Origin: JABDNZ01 sp964407425
Lineage (GTDB): Bacteria > Gemmatimonadota > Gemmatimonadetes > Longimicrobiales > Gaopeijiaceae
Direction: 5' to 3'
Assembly: GCA_964407425.1 (NCBI GenBank)
Contig: CAYOVN010000034.1
Coordinates: forward strand, 1-26,246
Length of the DNA stretch: 26,246 bases
Part shown: positions 14,889-22,958 of the stretch, in pieces
Layout: every line of letters starts with the position of its first letter
How positions within the stretch are numbered: the first letter of the stretch is position 1
Made by a program: the position numbers and the translations under genes
The notes under the pieces: generated by a model
Database searches by the model: none
The model's input: the letters and a program-made list of their open reading frames with translations, nothing else
What the model was told of the DNA's origin: nothing

Positions 14889-15083
14889 TGTTGAAACTCG
14901 ACCTTGGGGGGATGATCAGATCAATTTTCTTTTTCCTGGTCCAATGGACGCTGGGATGCGCAAATGGGCAAGTTCGAGCTATCATTGGGGTTTATTGATT
15001 TCACCGAGAACGCAGGCACGGAGATTCCTACTCTGCAACCCGGCCAGTGCCTGTGAAACCTGACCATTCCGGAGGCGAGAGCC

Positions 15084-16202
15084 ATGGTCATTGGAGTCCC
15101 CAAAGAGATCCACCGGCAAGAGAACCGTGTTGGGCTTTCCCCCTTCGCCGTTTCACAACTGACCGCCGAGGGTCACACCGTCTACGTGGAAAACGGTGCC
15201 GGCGTCCCGGCTCACTTCACGGACCGGGATTTTGAGGAAGCCGGCGCCAACATCGTCTATGCTCCGGAGGAGCCCTACCACAGGACGGACCTTGTGTGCC
15301 GAGTCAGTCGGCCTTCCACGGAGGAGCTCGATCTTTTGAAGCCCGGTAACATAGTCATCGCCTTCCAACATCTGGCGGTGATCCCCCGGGAGAACGTGGA
15401 TCGGTTCCTGGAACTCGAGGCGACGCTCATCGGCTATGAGGTCATCACGGATGACACGGGAGACTTCCCGGTGTTGAATCCGTTCAGCGAGATGGCCGGC
15501 CAGATGGCGATCCCTCTGGCGACCCACTATCTCCAGACCACCAAGGGTGGTCGGGGCATCCTCCTGGGGAACGTCCCGGGTGTGCCACCTGCAACGGTTC
15601 TAATCATCGGTGCAGGAACCGTGGGTTTCGCCGCGGCGCGCTCCGCTTTGGGAGACGGAGCCCACGTGCTCGTGGTCGACAATGACATGTCTCAGCTCCG
15701 GAGTTTGAGTCGGGATTTGATTGGTCGACCTCATACGGCCATTGCCACCAACGAGCGGCTCGCCCGGTACTCGGAAATCGCCGATGTCGTGGTCGGAGCG
15801 GTCCTGCGACCCGGGGCCCGAGCCCCCCATCTCATCACGGAAGAGATGGTGGAGAAGATGAAACCGGGGAGCGTGATCATCGACGTTGCGGTCGACCAGG
15901 GAGGCTGCATTGCCACCACCCGGCCCACCACATTGGATCGGCCCACCTTCATGCAACACGGTGTCGTTCATTACGGTGTGCCCAACATGACCGCCAACGT
16001 TCCGCGGACGGCCTCGAGGGTCCTCACGAACGCCGCTCTTCCTTATGTAAAAGCCCTGGCCCGGAAGGGGCTCAAGGACGCCCTGCGGGACGACTCCGCC
16101 CTTGCCGGGGCCGTCTTCACCTTTGAAGGCAAGATGGTCAACGAAGGGTTGGGCGAGCATTTCGGAATCCCATTCACCCGTATTGAAGACCTCCTGAGTT
16201 AG
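15084..16202 (+). CDS. ald: Alanine dehydrogenase-like enzyme with altered substrate pocket
   Basis: 372 residues, full length for the alanine dehydrogenase/PNT family. Classical Ald oxidises L-alanine to pyruvate and ammonia with NAD. MVIGVPKEIHRQENRVGLSP opens the protein, with Arg15 in the conserved place. The NAD site is IIGAGTVGFAAA (Gly176, 178, 181) with Asp199, His96 (FQHLA) matches the catalytic His, and Asp271 (DVAVDQGGC) matches the catalytic Asp. However, the pyruvate-binding Lys of the conserved KVKEP is replaced: the segment is CRVSRP with Ser75. NMTANVP also replaces NMPxxVP. The symbol is therefore provisional, and the substrate may differ. GGAGG lies 10 bases before ATG 15084. 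The CoA-transferase starts 11 bases downstream, so both are probably one operon. Confidence 0.85.
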   Translation: MVIGVPKEIHRQENRVGLSPFAVSQLTAEGHTVYVENGAGVPAHFTDRDFEEAGANIVYAPEEPYHRTDLVCRVSRPSTEELDLLKPGNIVIAFQHLAVIPRENVDRFLELEATLIGYEVITDDTGDFPVLNPFSEMAGQMAIPLATHYLQTTKGGRGILLGNVPGVPPATVLIIGAGTVGFAAARSALGDGAHVLVVDNDMSQLRSLSRDLIGRPHTAIATNERLARYSEIADVVVGAVLRPGARAPHLITEEMVEKMKPGSVIIDVAVDQGGCIATTRPTTLDRPTFMQHGVVHYGVPNMTANVPRTASRVLTNAALPYVKALARKGLKDALRDDSALAGAVFTFEGKMVNEGLGEHFGIPFTRIEDLLS

Positions 16203-16213
16203 GGAGGTGAACC

Positions 16214-17512
16214 ATGAATTGGCTGGCGGATTATAAAGCAAAACTGCGAACCGCCGAGGAGGCGGTAGGGTTCATAAAAAGTGGTGACCGGGTCTACTAC
16301 GGTGGGAACGCCGCAATCCCGCAAGCTCTGGTCAGGGCTCTGGCTGAACGCCGAGCCGAACTGGAAAACGTCCAGCTCAACCATGTACTCCTCCTGGGAG
16401 ACGATCCTCTCTCCGCCCCGGAGATGGCAGGCCACTTCCGCCACAATTCCCTCTTCGTGGGCCCTGCAGACCGCGAAGCCGTCAATGACGGCCGGGCGGA
16501 CTATGTACCGATTTTTCTGTACAAGATCCCTCGATTGTTCTCCGAACGGGTTGTTCCGGTGGACGTGGCCATGATCGCCGTCTCGCCTCCGGACGAGCAC
16601 GGCTTCATGAGCTTGGGGGTGGAAACGCTAGCCTCCAGGGCCGCCTGCACTGCCTCCAGACACGTTATCGCACAGGTGAATGAAAGGATGCCCAGGGTTC
16701 TCGGGGACTCCTTCATGCACGTGAGGAATGTGGACTCGATCGTTGAGGCAACGGAGCCTCTGCCGACCCTGGAGCCTGGGCCGCCCAGTGAGGTGGAACT
16801 GGCCATCAGTCAGAACGTCATCAAGCTCATCGAGCCGGGAATGACCGTCCAGATGGGCATCGGGGGGATTCCCGACGCCATTTATGCATCCGTTGACGGT
16901 AGCCTCGACCTGGGAATCCACACGGAGATGCTCTCGGATCAGGCGATGAAGGCCATTGAGCGAGGGGTGGTGACCGGTGCCAAGAAGACGCTCCACCCGG
17001 GGAAGGTCATCATCACCTTTGCCCTTGGGAGCGATGAGCTCTACGCCTACCTGGACAACAACCCCCTCATCGAAGCTCATCCGGTGGACTATGTGAACGA
17101 CCCCTTCATCATCTCCCAGAATGAGAAGATGTTGGCCGTGAATTCGGCGGTGGAGGTGGATCTGACGGGTCAGGTCTGCTCCGACTCCATCGGGACCTAC
17201 ATCTACTCCGGATTCGGTGGTCAGGTCGACTTCATTCGAGGGGCAGCCCGATCCAAGGGTGGGAAGCCGGTAATCGCGGTGTCGTCCACGGCCAAAGGAG
17301 GCACAATCTCCAGGATCGTGGCCATGCTCAAACCAGGTGCCGGCGTTGTCACCAGCCGGGCTGACGTGCACTACGTGGTTACGGAGTTCGGGATAGCCAA
17401 TATCTTCGGGAAAAACCTCAGGGAACGAGCCGAGGCCCTCATCAAGATCGCCCATCCCGATTTCCAGGACGAGCTGGAGAAACAAGCGAAGGAGCGGAAA
17501 CTCCTGACCTGA
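16214..17512 (+). CDS. Acetyl-CoA hydrolase/transferase family, 4-hydroxybutyrate CoA-transferase-like
   Basis: 432 residues, the usual length of the family. Residues 1-180 form the first and 190-432 the second CoA-transferase domain. The catalytic Glu is Glu238 in GIHTEMLSDQ, the position known for the 4-hydroxybutyrate CoA-transferase of Clostridium aminobutyricum. Other signatures are VNDPFIISQNEKMLAVNSA, EVDLTGQVCSDSIGT, GFGGQVDFIRGAARS, STAKGGTISRIV and VVTEFGIANIFG. It moves CoA between acyl-CoA and a carboxylate; the acyl group is not certain. The start ATG 16214 has a near-perfect AGGGAGGTGA upstream. Tight linkage to the alanine dehydrogenase-like gene suggests a shared amino-acid fermentation or degradation step. 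A terminator follows. Confidence 0.9.
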   Translation: MNWLADYKAKLRTAEEAVGFIKSGDRVYYGGNAAIPQALVRALAERRAELENVQLNHVLLLGDDPLSAPEMAGHFRHNSLFVGPADREAVNDGRADYVPIFLYKIPRLFSERVVPVDVAMIAVSPPDEHGFMSLGVETLASRAACTASRHVIAQVNERMPRVLGDSFMHVRNVDSIVEATEPLPTLEPGPPSEVELAISQNVIKLIEPGMTVQMGIGGIPDAIYASVDGSLDLGIHTEMLSDQAMKAIERGVVTGAKKTLHPGKVIITFALGSDELYAYLDNNPLIEAHPVDYVNDPFIISQNEKMLAVNSAVEVDLTGQVCSDSIGTYIYSGFGGQVDFIRGAARSKGGKPVIAVSSTAKGGTISRIVAMLKPGAGVVTSRADVHYVVTEFGIANIFGKNLRERAEALIKIAHPDFQDELEKQAKERKLLT

Positions 17513-17539
17513 GGGGGGTCCTGGTCAGTGTAGGACAAA

Positions 17540-17570
17540 GAGCGGGCCCTCTTCGGGGGCTCGTTTCCTT
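17540..17570 (+). terminator. Probable terminator after the CoA-transferase gene
   Basis: GAGC (17540-17543) pairs with GCTC (17559-17562), and CCC pairs with GGG inside a loop with TCTTC. A T-rich stretch, TCGTTTCCTTT, follows. The stem is bulged but is well placed 27 bases after the stop codon. Confidence 0.45.
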
Positions 17571-17588
17571 TACAGGGTCGCCGATCCG

Positions 17589-17651
17589 GGGAGATCTCCC
17601 AATGTCCTGGCTGAAATGCCAGCCCTAAATGCCGGGGGGGGAGCCTCCCGG
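17589..17651 (+). promoter_or_regulatory. Structured purL leader (three consecutive hairpins)
   Basis: Three inverted repeats lie in 63 bases: GGGAGATCTCCC (17589-17600, perfect palindrome), CTGGC/GCCAG (17607-17611 and 17618-17622) and CCGGGGGG/CCTCCCGG (17632-17639 and 17644-17651, one mismatch). No T run follows the third, so it is not a plain terminator. It sits 72 bases before the chosen purL start. No known riboswitch class is recognised. Confidence 0.35.
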
Positions 17652-17722
17652 GGTCGAGTTGAGTATCTTGGGTTCAAATCTCCTGAATGCGCCGTCCAAC
17701 CCGAACCTCAGACCGGCAAAGA

Positions 17723-20700
17723 ATGAGCCTCCTTCATCTATTCAGAACTCCTGGCCTCTCCCCATCTCGGACCCAGCAACTGGTCACCCGAACCACGGGT
17801 CTGATGGGATCCCCCCTTCGGGGTATCCGAACCGAGGCCTGCTATAACATCAAAACCTCCGGCCCCCTTACGGCCGGAGAGATGGAGACCCTCCGGTGGC
17901 TTCTGGCCGAGACCTTCCATCCGGAAGGCTTCGGGGACCAAAGCTTCTTCTCCGAGGGAGAGCCGGTTCTTGAGGTGGGGCCCCGGATGAACTTCACCAC
18001 GGCCTGGTCGACCAATGCCGTCAGTATCTGCCGGGCTTGTGGTCTGGGTAAGGTGGAGAGGATCGAGCGGTCGAGGAGGTTCCTGGTGGACCGGGATTCT
18101 CCCCTCAGCCCGTCGGAGGCCGACGCCTTCCTCTCACTGGTCCACGACCGGATGACGGAAACCCGGTACGTCGAGCCCCTATCGTCCTTTGAAACGGGAA
18201 TGGTCCCAGAGTCCGTATTCACCATTCCGGTCATGGAAGAGGGGCGAGCAGCCTTGGAACAGGTGAACCGGGACCTTGGCCTGGCCTTCGATTCGTGGGA
18301 TCTGGACTACTACACGGATCTATTCGTCAACCGAATCGGCAGGAACCCCACCTCGGTGGAAGCTTTCGACATCGCTCAGTCCAACAGCGAACACAGCAGG
18401 CATTGGTTCTTCAAAGGTAAGCTCATCATCGATGGGCAGGAGATGCCGGACGATCTCCTCTCTTTGGTCCAAAGGCCGCTGGACGCCCATCCCTCCAACA
18501 GCGTTATCGCCTTCAAGGACAACTCCAGCACCATTCGAGGTTATCCGATTCAAACCCTTTTCCCGAAAAAGATCGGTTTCCCCTCCCCCATGGGGATTTC
18601 GGAGCCCGAATACGACATCCTGTTCACGGCGGAAACCCACAATTTCCCATCCGGAGTGGCGCCCTTCCCCGGTGCGGAAACGGGCACGGGAGGCAGGATC
18701 CGGGATACCCACGCCACAGGTAGAGGGAGCCTGGTTGTCGCCGGAACCGCTGCATATTGCGTTGGGAATCTTCAGATCCCTGGGTATCCCCTTCCCTGGG
18801 AGGACAGTTCTTTCCTTTACCCCCCGAACCTCGCCTCCCCCCTGGATATCGAAATTGAAGCCTCCAACGGGGCTTCAGACTACGGGAACAAATTCGGTGA
18901 GCCGGTCATTCAGGGGTACACACGATCCTTCGGCCTCAGGATCCCCAATGGGGAACGGCGGGAGTGGATCAAGCCCATCATGTTTTCAGGTGGCATCGGC
19001 CAGATGGACGCGGGGCACCGGGAAAAAGGCTCCCCCGAGGTAGGGATGCTGGCGGTCAAATTGGGAGGGCCCGCCTACCGGATCGGGATGGGGGGCGGAG
19101 CTGCCTCGAGTATGGTCCAGGGCGAGAATGTAGAGGAACTGGACTTCAACGCCGTCCAGCGGGGCGACGCAGAGATGGCCCAGAAGGTCAACCGGGTCAT
19201 CCGGGCTTGTGTTGAGATGGGGGAAGAGAACCCCATCGTAAGCATCCACGACCAGGGGGCCGGAGGCAACTGCAACGTTCTGAAGGAACTGGTGGAGCCC
19301 GCCGGCGCTCAAATCGAAGTCCGGTCCATACCAGTGGGAGACGATACCCTCTCCGTCATGGAAATCTGGGGAGCCGAGTATCAGGAACAGGACGCTCTGC
19401 TTCTGAGGCCCGAACACCGGGGGCAATTCCAGGCACTGTGCGATCGGGAAAAGGTGCCCGTCGCCTTCGTCGGGATTGTGACGGGGGATGGTCGAATCGT
19501 TCTCCATGACGAGAACGACGGGTCCAAACCCGTCGAGATGGAGCTGGACCACGTCCTCGGAGACATGCCCCAAAAAACCTTTGAGCTCGAACGGGTCCAA
19601 CCTCAAACCGAGCCCCTCACCACCCCCCCCGACCTTTCGATTCGTGGTGCGTTGGATCGGGTCCTGAAGCTCCTCTCGGTAGGATCCAAGCGGTTCCTGA
19701 CTAATAAAGTGGATCGATGCGTGACCGGTCTGGTCGCCCGGCAACAGTGCGCCGGTCCCCTCCAGTTGACCGTAGCCGACGTCGCCGTCATCGCCCAGAG
19801 TCATTTCGGGGTCACCGGCGCTGCCACGGCCATCGGAGAACAACCCATAAAGGGACTTCTGGATCCCCTTTCCATGGCCCGCATGACGGTGGGTGAGGCC
19901 CTGACCAATCTGGTTTGGGCCCGGGTCAGCGCCCTCGGAGACGTGAAATGCTCCGGGAACTGGATGTGGGCAGCGAAGCTCCACGGAGAAGGAGCTGCCC
20001 TCCACGATGCCGCAGCCGCCATGGCCCAGGTCATGGAGGAGCTCGGGATCGCTGTGGACGGTGGGAAGGACTCCCTCTCCATGGCGGCTCTGGCTCCGAC
20101 TCAGGATGGCGGCGAGGAGACCGTTAAGGCCCCGGGATCCCTCGTGGTCTCCGCCTACGTCACCTGCCCGGATGTCACCAAGACGCTCACCCCGGACCTG
20201 AAGCTTCCCGAAAGAGGGCAAATCTTCTTTGTCGATCTGGGCGGCGCCCGAAACCGCCTCGGTGGGTCTGCCCTGGCCCACGTATTCGGGCAGATCGGAG
20301 ATCGGGCACCAGATCTGGAAGACGCGACCCTCCTCAAGGGGGCTTTCGAGACCGTCCAGTCACTCATCGAGAGGGGCGTGCTCACCGCTGGTCATGATCG
20401 GAGTGATGGTGGACTCATCACGACCCTCCTCGAGATGGCGTTCTCGGGGAACTGCGGCGTCGAGGTGAAACTTGAGGGCATCGGATCCAGCTCGGATCCC
20501 CTCCACCCGGCAGCCCCCCTGTCGGTGCTTTTTTCTGAAGAACTGGGACTGGTCTTTGAAGCTCCGGTGGAGGAGGGTGACCGCATTCTGGAAGCCTTCT
20601 GGGCGGTGGGCGTTCCCTGCTCGGCCATCGGGAGAACACTGGCCGAACCCAGAGTCAGGGTGTCCGTCGGTGGCGAGATGGTGTTGGATGAGGACATGCC

Positions 20701-21667
20701 CGAACTTCGGGACCTCTGGGAAGAAACCAGCTACCAGCTCGATCGCCTTCAGGCTGACCCTGATCGGGTGGATGAGGAAAGGGAGGGTCTCAGGGCCAGA
20801 ACCGGTCCCGAGATCAGGGTGCCCTTCGAGAGGGGCTACACCCCACCCGAGATCCTGTCACGAACCGCCAAACCGAAGGTGGCGGTTGTCCGGGAGGAGG
20901 GTACGAATTCCGACCGGGAGATGAGTTCGGCTTTCCACATGGCCGGCTTCGAGGCCTGGGATATCTCCATGTCCGATCTCCTGGCCGACCGAATTCGACT
21001 GGACGATTTCCAGGGTCTGGGCTTCCCCGGGGGATTCGCCTACGCCGACGTCCTCGACTCGGCCAAGGGCTGGTCCGGTGTAATCCGTTTCAATGAAAAG
21101 CTCCTGGAGCAGTTCCAGATGTTCCAGGACCGGGACGACACCTTCAGCCTGGGCATTTGCAACGGGTGTCAGCTATCGGCCCTGTTGGGATGGGTCCCCT
21201 GGGCCGGCATCAAAACCCAGGCACAGCCGCGCTTCATCCAGAATTCGTCCGGCCGATTCGAGTCCAGGTTCGCTACCGTCCAGGTCATGGAGAGTCCCGC
21301 GATCATGTTGAAAGGGATGGAAGGAGCTCAGCTGGGAATCTGGGTGGCCCATGGAGAAGGCCGAGCCTATTTCCCCGAACCTGAGATCAGGGAAAAGGTT
21401 CTGGCTCAGGGCTTGGCTCCGGTCCGGTACGTGGATGACGAGGGCGAGCCCACGACACGGTACCCCATGAACCCTAACGGATCACCCCACGGCATCGCGG
21501 CTCTGACCTCCGTTGACGGGAGACACCTGGCCATCATGCCCCATCCTGAGCGTTCTTTCCTCACCTGGCAGTGGGGATGGACTCCGAAGGATTGGAAGGG
21601 GACAACAACGGCTTCACCCTGGTTGAAAATTTTTCAGAATGCCCGCGAGTGGTGTGGGGAAAGCTAA
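17723..21667 (+). CDS. purL: Phosphoribosylformylglycinamidine synthase, long form
   Basis: 1314 residues. This enzyme turns FGAR, ATP and glutamine into FGAM in purine synthesis. It is the long single-chain form, with the PurS-like N-terminus, the two ATP-binding halves and the glutaminase in one protein, so separate purS and purQ are not needed. Seen in order: SLLHLFRTPGLS at the start, NSEHSRHWFFKG, the ATP site THNFPSGVAPFPGAETG, HDQGAGGNCNVLKELV, and the C-terminal glutaminase with LGICNGCQLSALLG (nucleophile Cys) and MPHPERSFL (catalytic His and Glu). ATG 17723 is preferred because residues from there match the family's beginning; ATG 17687 is an upstream in-frame alternative. Neither has a clear ribosome site. 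Confidence 0.95.
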   Translation: MSLLHLFRTPGLSPSRTQQLVTRTTGLMGSPLRGIRTEACYNIKTSGPLTAGEMETLRWLLAETFHPEGFGDQSFFSEGEPVLEVGPRMNFTTAWSTNAVSICRACGLGKVERIERSRRFLVDRDSPLSPSEADAFLSLVHDRMTETRYVEPLSSFETGMVPESVFTIPVMEEGRAALEQVNRDLGLAFDSWDLDYYTDLFVNRIGRNPTSVEAFDIAQSNSEHSRHWFFKGKLIIDGQEMPDDLLSLVQRPLDAHPSNSVIAFKDNSSTIRGYPIQTLFPKKIGFPSPMGISEPEYDILFTAETHNFPSGVAPFPGAETGTGGRIRDTHATGRGSLVVAGTAAYCVGNLQIPGYPLPWEDSSFLYPPNLASPLDIEIEASNGASDYGNKFGEPVIQGYTRSFGLRIPNGERREWIKPIMFSGGIGQMDAGHREKGSPEVGMLAVKLGGPAYRIGMGGGAASSMVQGENVEELDFNAVQRGDAEMAQKVNRVIRACVEMGEENPIVSIHDQGAGGNCNVLKELVEPAGAQIEVRSIPVGDDTLSVMEIWGAEYQEQDALLLRPEHRGQFQALCDREKVPVAFVGIVTGDGRIVLHDENDGSKPVEMELDHVLGDMPQKTFELERVQPQTEPLTTPPDLSIRGALDRVLKLLSVGSKRFLTNKVDRCVTGLVARQQCAGPLQLTVADVAVIAQSHFGVTGAATAIGEQPIKGLLDPLSMARMTVGEALTNLVWARVSALGDVKCSGNWMWAAKLHGEGAALHDAAAAMAQVMEELGIAVDGGKDSLSMAALAPTQDGGEETVKAPGSLVVSAYVTCPDVTKTLTPDLKLPERGQIFFVDLGGARNRLGGSALAHVFGQIGDRAPDLEDATLLKGAFETVQSLIERGVLTAGHDRSDGGLITTLLEMAFSGNCGVEVKLEGIGSSSDPLHPAAPLSVLFSEELGLVFEAPVEEGDRILEAFWAVGVPCSAIGRTLAEPRVRVSVGGEMVLDEDMPELRDLWEETSYQLDRLQADPDRVDEEREGLRARTGPEIRVPFERGYTPPEILSRTAKPKVAVVREEGTNSDREMSSAFHMAGFEAWDISMSDLLADRIRLDDFQGLGFPGGFAYADVLDSAKGWSGVIRFNEKLLEQFQMFQDRDDTFSLGICNGCQLSALLGWVPWAGIKTQAQPRFIQNSSGRFESRFATVQVMESPAIMLKGMEGAQLGIWVAHGEGRAYFPEPEIREKVLAQGLAPVRYVDDEGEPTTRYPMNPNGSPHGIAALTSVDGRHLAIMPHPERSFLTWQWGWTPKDWKGTTTASPWLKIFQNAREWCGES

Positions 21668-21720
21668 TGAGGAATCTCCTCCACCTTGGGTCCCATGCTA
21701 CCCCAACGGAAAGTGAATCG

Positions 21721-22890
21721 ATGGGTAAGATCTCCGAAAAAGCCGGCAACCGACTGACGTTACGCCTTTTCCTCTCCATCGGAATTGCGGCAGGTTCACT
21801 CGTTCCCGGGACGGTCCAACTCAGAGCCCAAGCGCTGGAGTTGGCGGAAGCTCATGTCGGCGATGACTTCACTAGCGCCATCGAAAGATCCAGGGATCTG
21901 ATTCGGGAGATCATGGAGGCCCAGGGGGTTCCCGGGGCCTCGGTAGCCGTAGGAATCGGAGGGGAGATTGTATGGTCGGAGGGATTCGGTTGGGCCAACA
22001 TTGAGTTGGGGGTCCCCGTCACGACTCTCACCAAGTTCCGCATCGGGAGTGTCTCCAAAACCATGACCGCCTCGGCTCTGGGGCTCCTGGTAGAGCGGGG
22101 CCTCCTGGACCTGGACGCCCCGGTTCAGACCTATGTGCCGGATTTTCCCGAGAAGAGGTGGCCCATTTCCACACGGCAACTCGGGGGGCACATCGCCGGC
22201 ATCCGCCACTACCGGGGGGCGGAAATGCTCTCTTCCGCCTACTACCCCACCGTTGAGTCGGGCCTGGAGATCTTCTCCGCAGACACCCTCATCTTCGAAC
22301 CCGAAACGGCTTACTCCTACTCCAGTTACGGCTGGAACCTTCTCAGCGCGGTGCTGGAATCAGCCTCGGGCGAGGGTTTTCTGGGTTTCATGCGGGATGA
22401 GGTTTTCGAACCTCTCGGGCTCCGTCACACCGTGCCCGACCATAACGACTCCATCGTTGTCCACCGTACCGAGTTTTATGAGGCGGGGGCGGGCGGGGCC
22501 ATCGTCAATGCTCCGTATGTGGACAACAGCTACAAATGGGCCGGGGGAGGTTTCCTCTCGACCCCGGAGGATCTGATCCGATTCGGCCAGTCCCACATGG
22601 GTCCTGGATTTCTGAAGGCGGGAACCCTCGAGGTGATTCAGGCACCTCAGAACCTCCGGAACGGGGAGTCCACCGACTACGGTATCGGGTGGAGGACCGG
22701 GTACCAGGAGGATGGAGACGTCACGCTCGGACATTCCGGGGGGTCTGTCGGGGGAACGACCCTCCTTATCCTTGTCCCCGAGCACGATCTCGTGGTGGCC
22801 GGGGTGGTGAACATATCGGGGCCGGCGGCTCTTATCGTAAATCAGGTCGCCCAGGTCTTCGAAAACCACCTGGAGGGGGGCTTCGACTAG
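21721..22890 (+). CDS. LACTB-like serine beta-lactamase-family hydrolase
   Basis: 389 residues with a signal peptide (LTLRLFLSIGIAAGSLVPGT). Penicillin-binding/class C beta-lactamase motifs are present: Ser110-x-x-Lys113 in RIGSVSKTMT, Tyr200-Ser-Ser in YSYSSYGWNLLSAVLE (Ser replaces the usual Asn), and HSGG at 338-341. Two regions match animal mitochondrial LACTB unusually well: VPDFPEKRWPISTRQL with AGIRHY, and NAPYVDNSYKWAGGGFLST. Enzymes of this group act as peptidases or esterases rather than antibiotic resistance enzymes. The start is ATG 21721, with GGAAAGTGA nearby; an alternative ATG at 21667 overlaps the purL stop codon (TAATG) and would suggest translational coupling but gives a longer N-terminus before the signal. 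It lies directly behind purL on the same strand. Confidence 0.88.
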   Translation: MGKISEKAGNRLTLRLFLSIGIAAGSLVPGTVQLRAQALELAEAHVGDDFTSAIERSRDLIREIMEAQGVPGASVAVGIGGEIVWSEGFGWANIELGVPVTTLTKFRIGSVSKTMTASALGLLVERGLLDLDAPVQTYVPDFPEKRWPISTRQLGGHIAGIRHYRGAEMLSSAYYPTVESGLEIFSADTLIFEPETAYSYSSYGWNLLSAVLESASGEGFLGFMRDEVFEPLGLRHTVPDHNDSIVVHRTEFYEAGAGGAIVNAPYVDNSYKWAGGGFLSTPEDLIRFGQSHMGPGFLKAGTLEVIQAPQNLRNGESTDYGIGWRTGYQEDGDVTLGHSGGSVGGTTLLILVPEHDLVVAGVVNISGPAALIVNQVAQVFENHLEGGFD

Positions 22891-22958
22891 TCCCCTCGAC
22901 GAGTCTCCTTCCACTCCCCCTGGGTTCAGGCTTTCCGGAAGTTCGGGCATAGTACCCG

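Noticed and set aside
16628..17485. 285-residue minus-strand open frame inside the CoA-transferase gene
   Set aside because: It lies antisense to a clear family member; His/Gly/Val-rich translations of this kind are typical shadows in GC-rich DNA.
17670..17684. GGGTTCAAATCTCC, resembling a tRNA T-arm
   Set aside because: The flanking bases do not form the T stem, and no D arm, anticodon arm or acceptor stem can be found upstream.
18986..20281. 431-residue minus-strand open frame inside purL
   Set aside because: It is fully antisense to the highly conserved purL and its translation has no recognisable motif.
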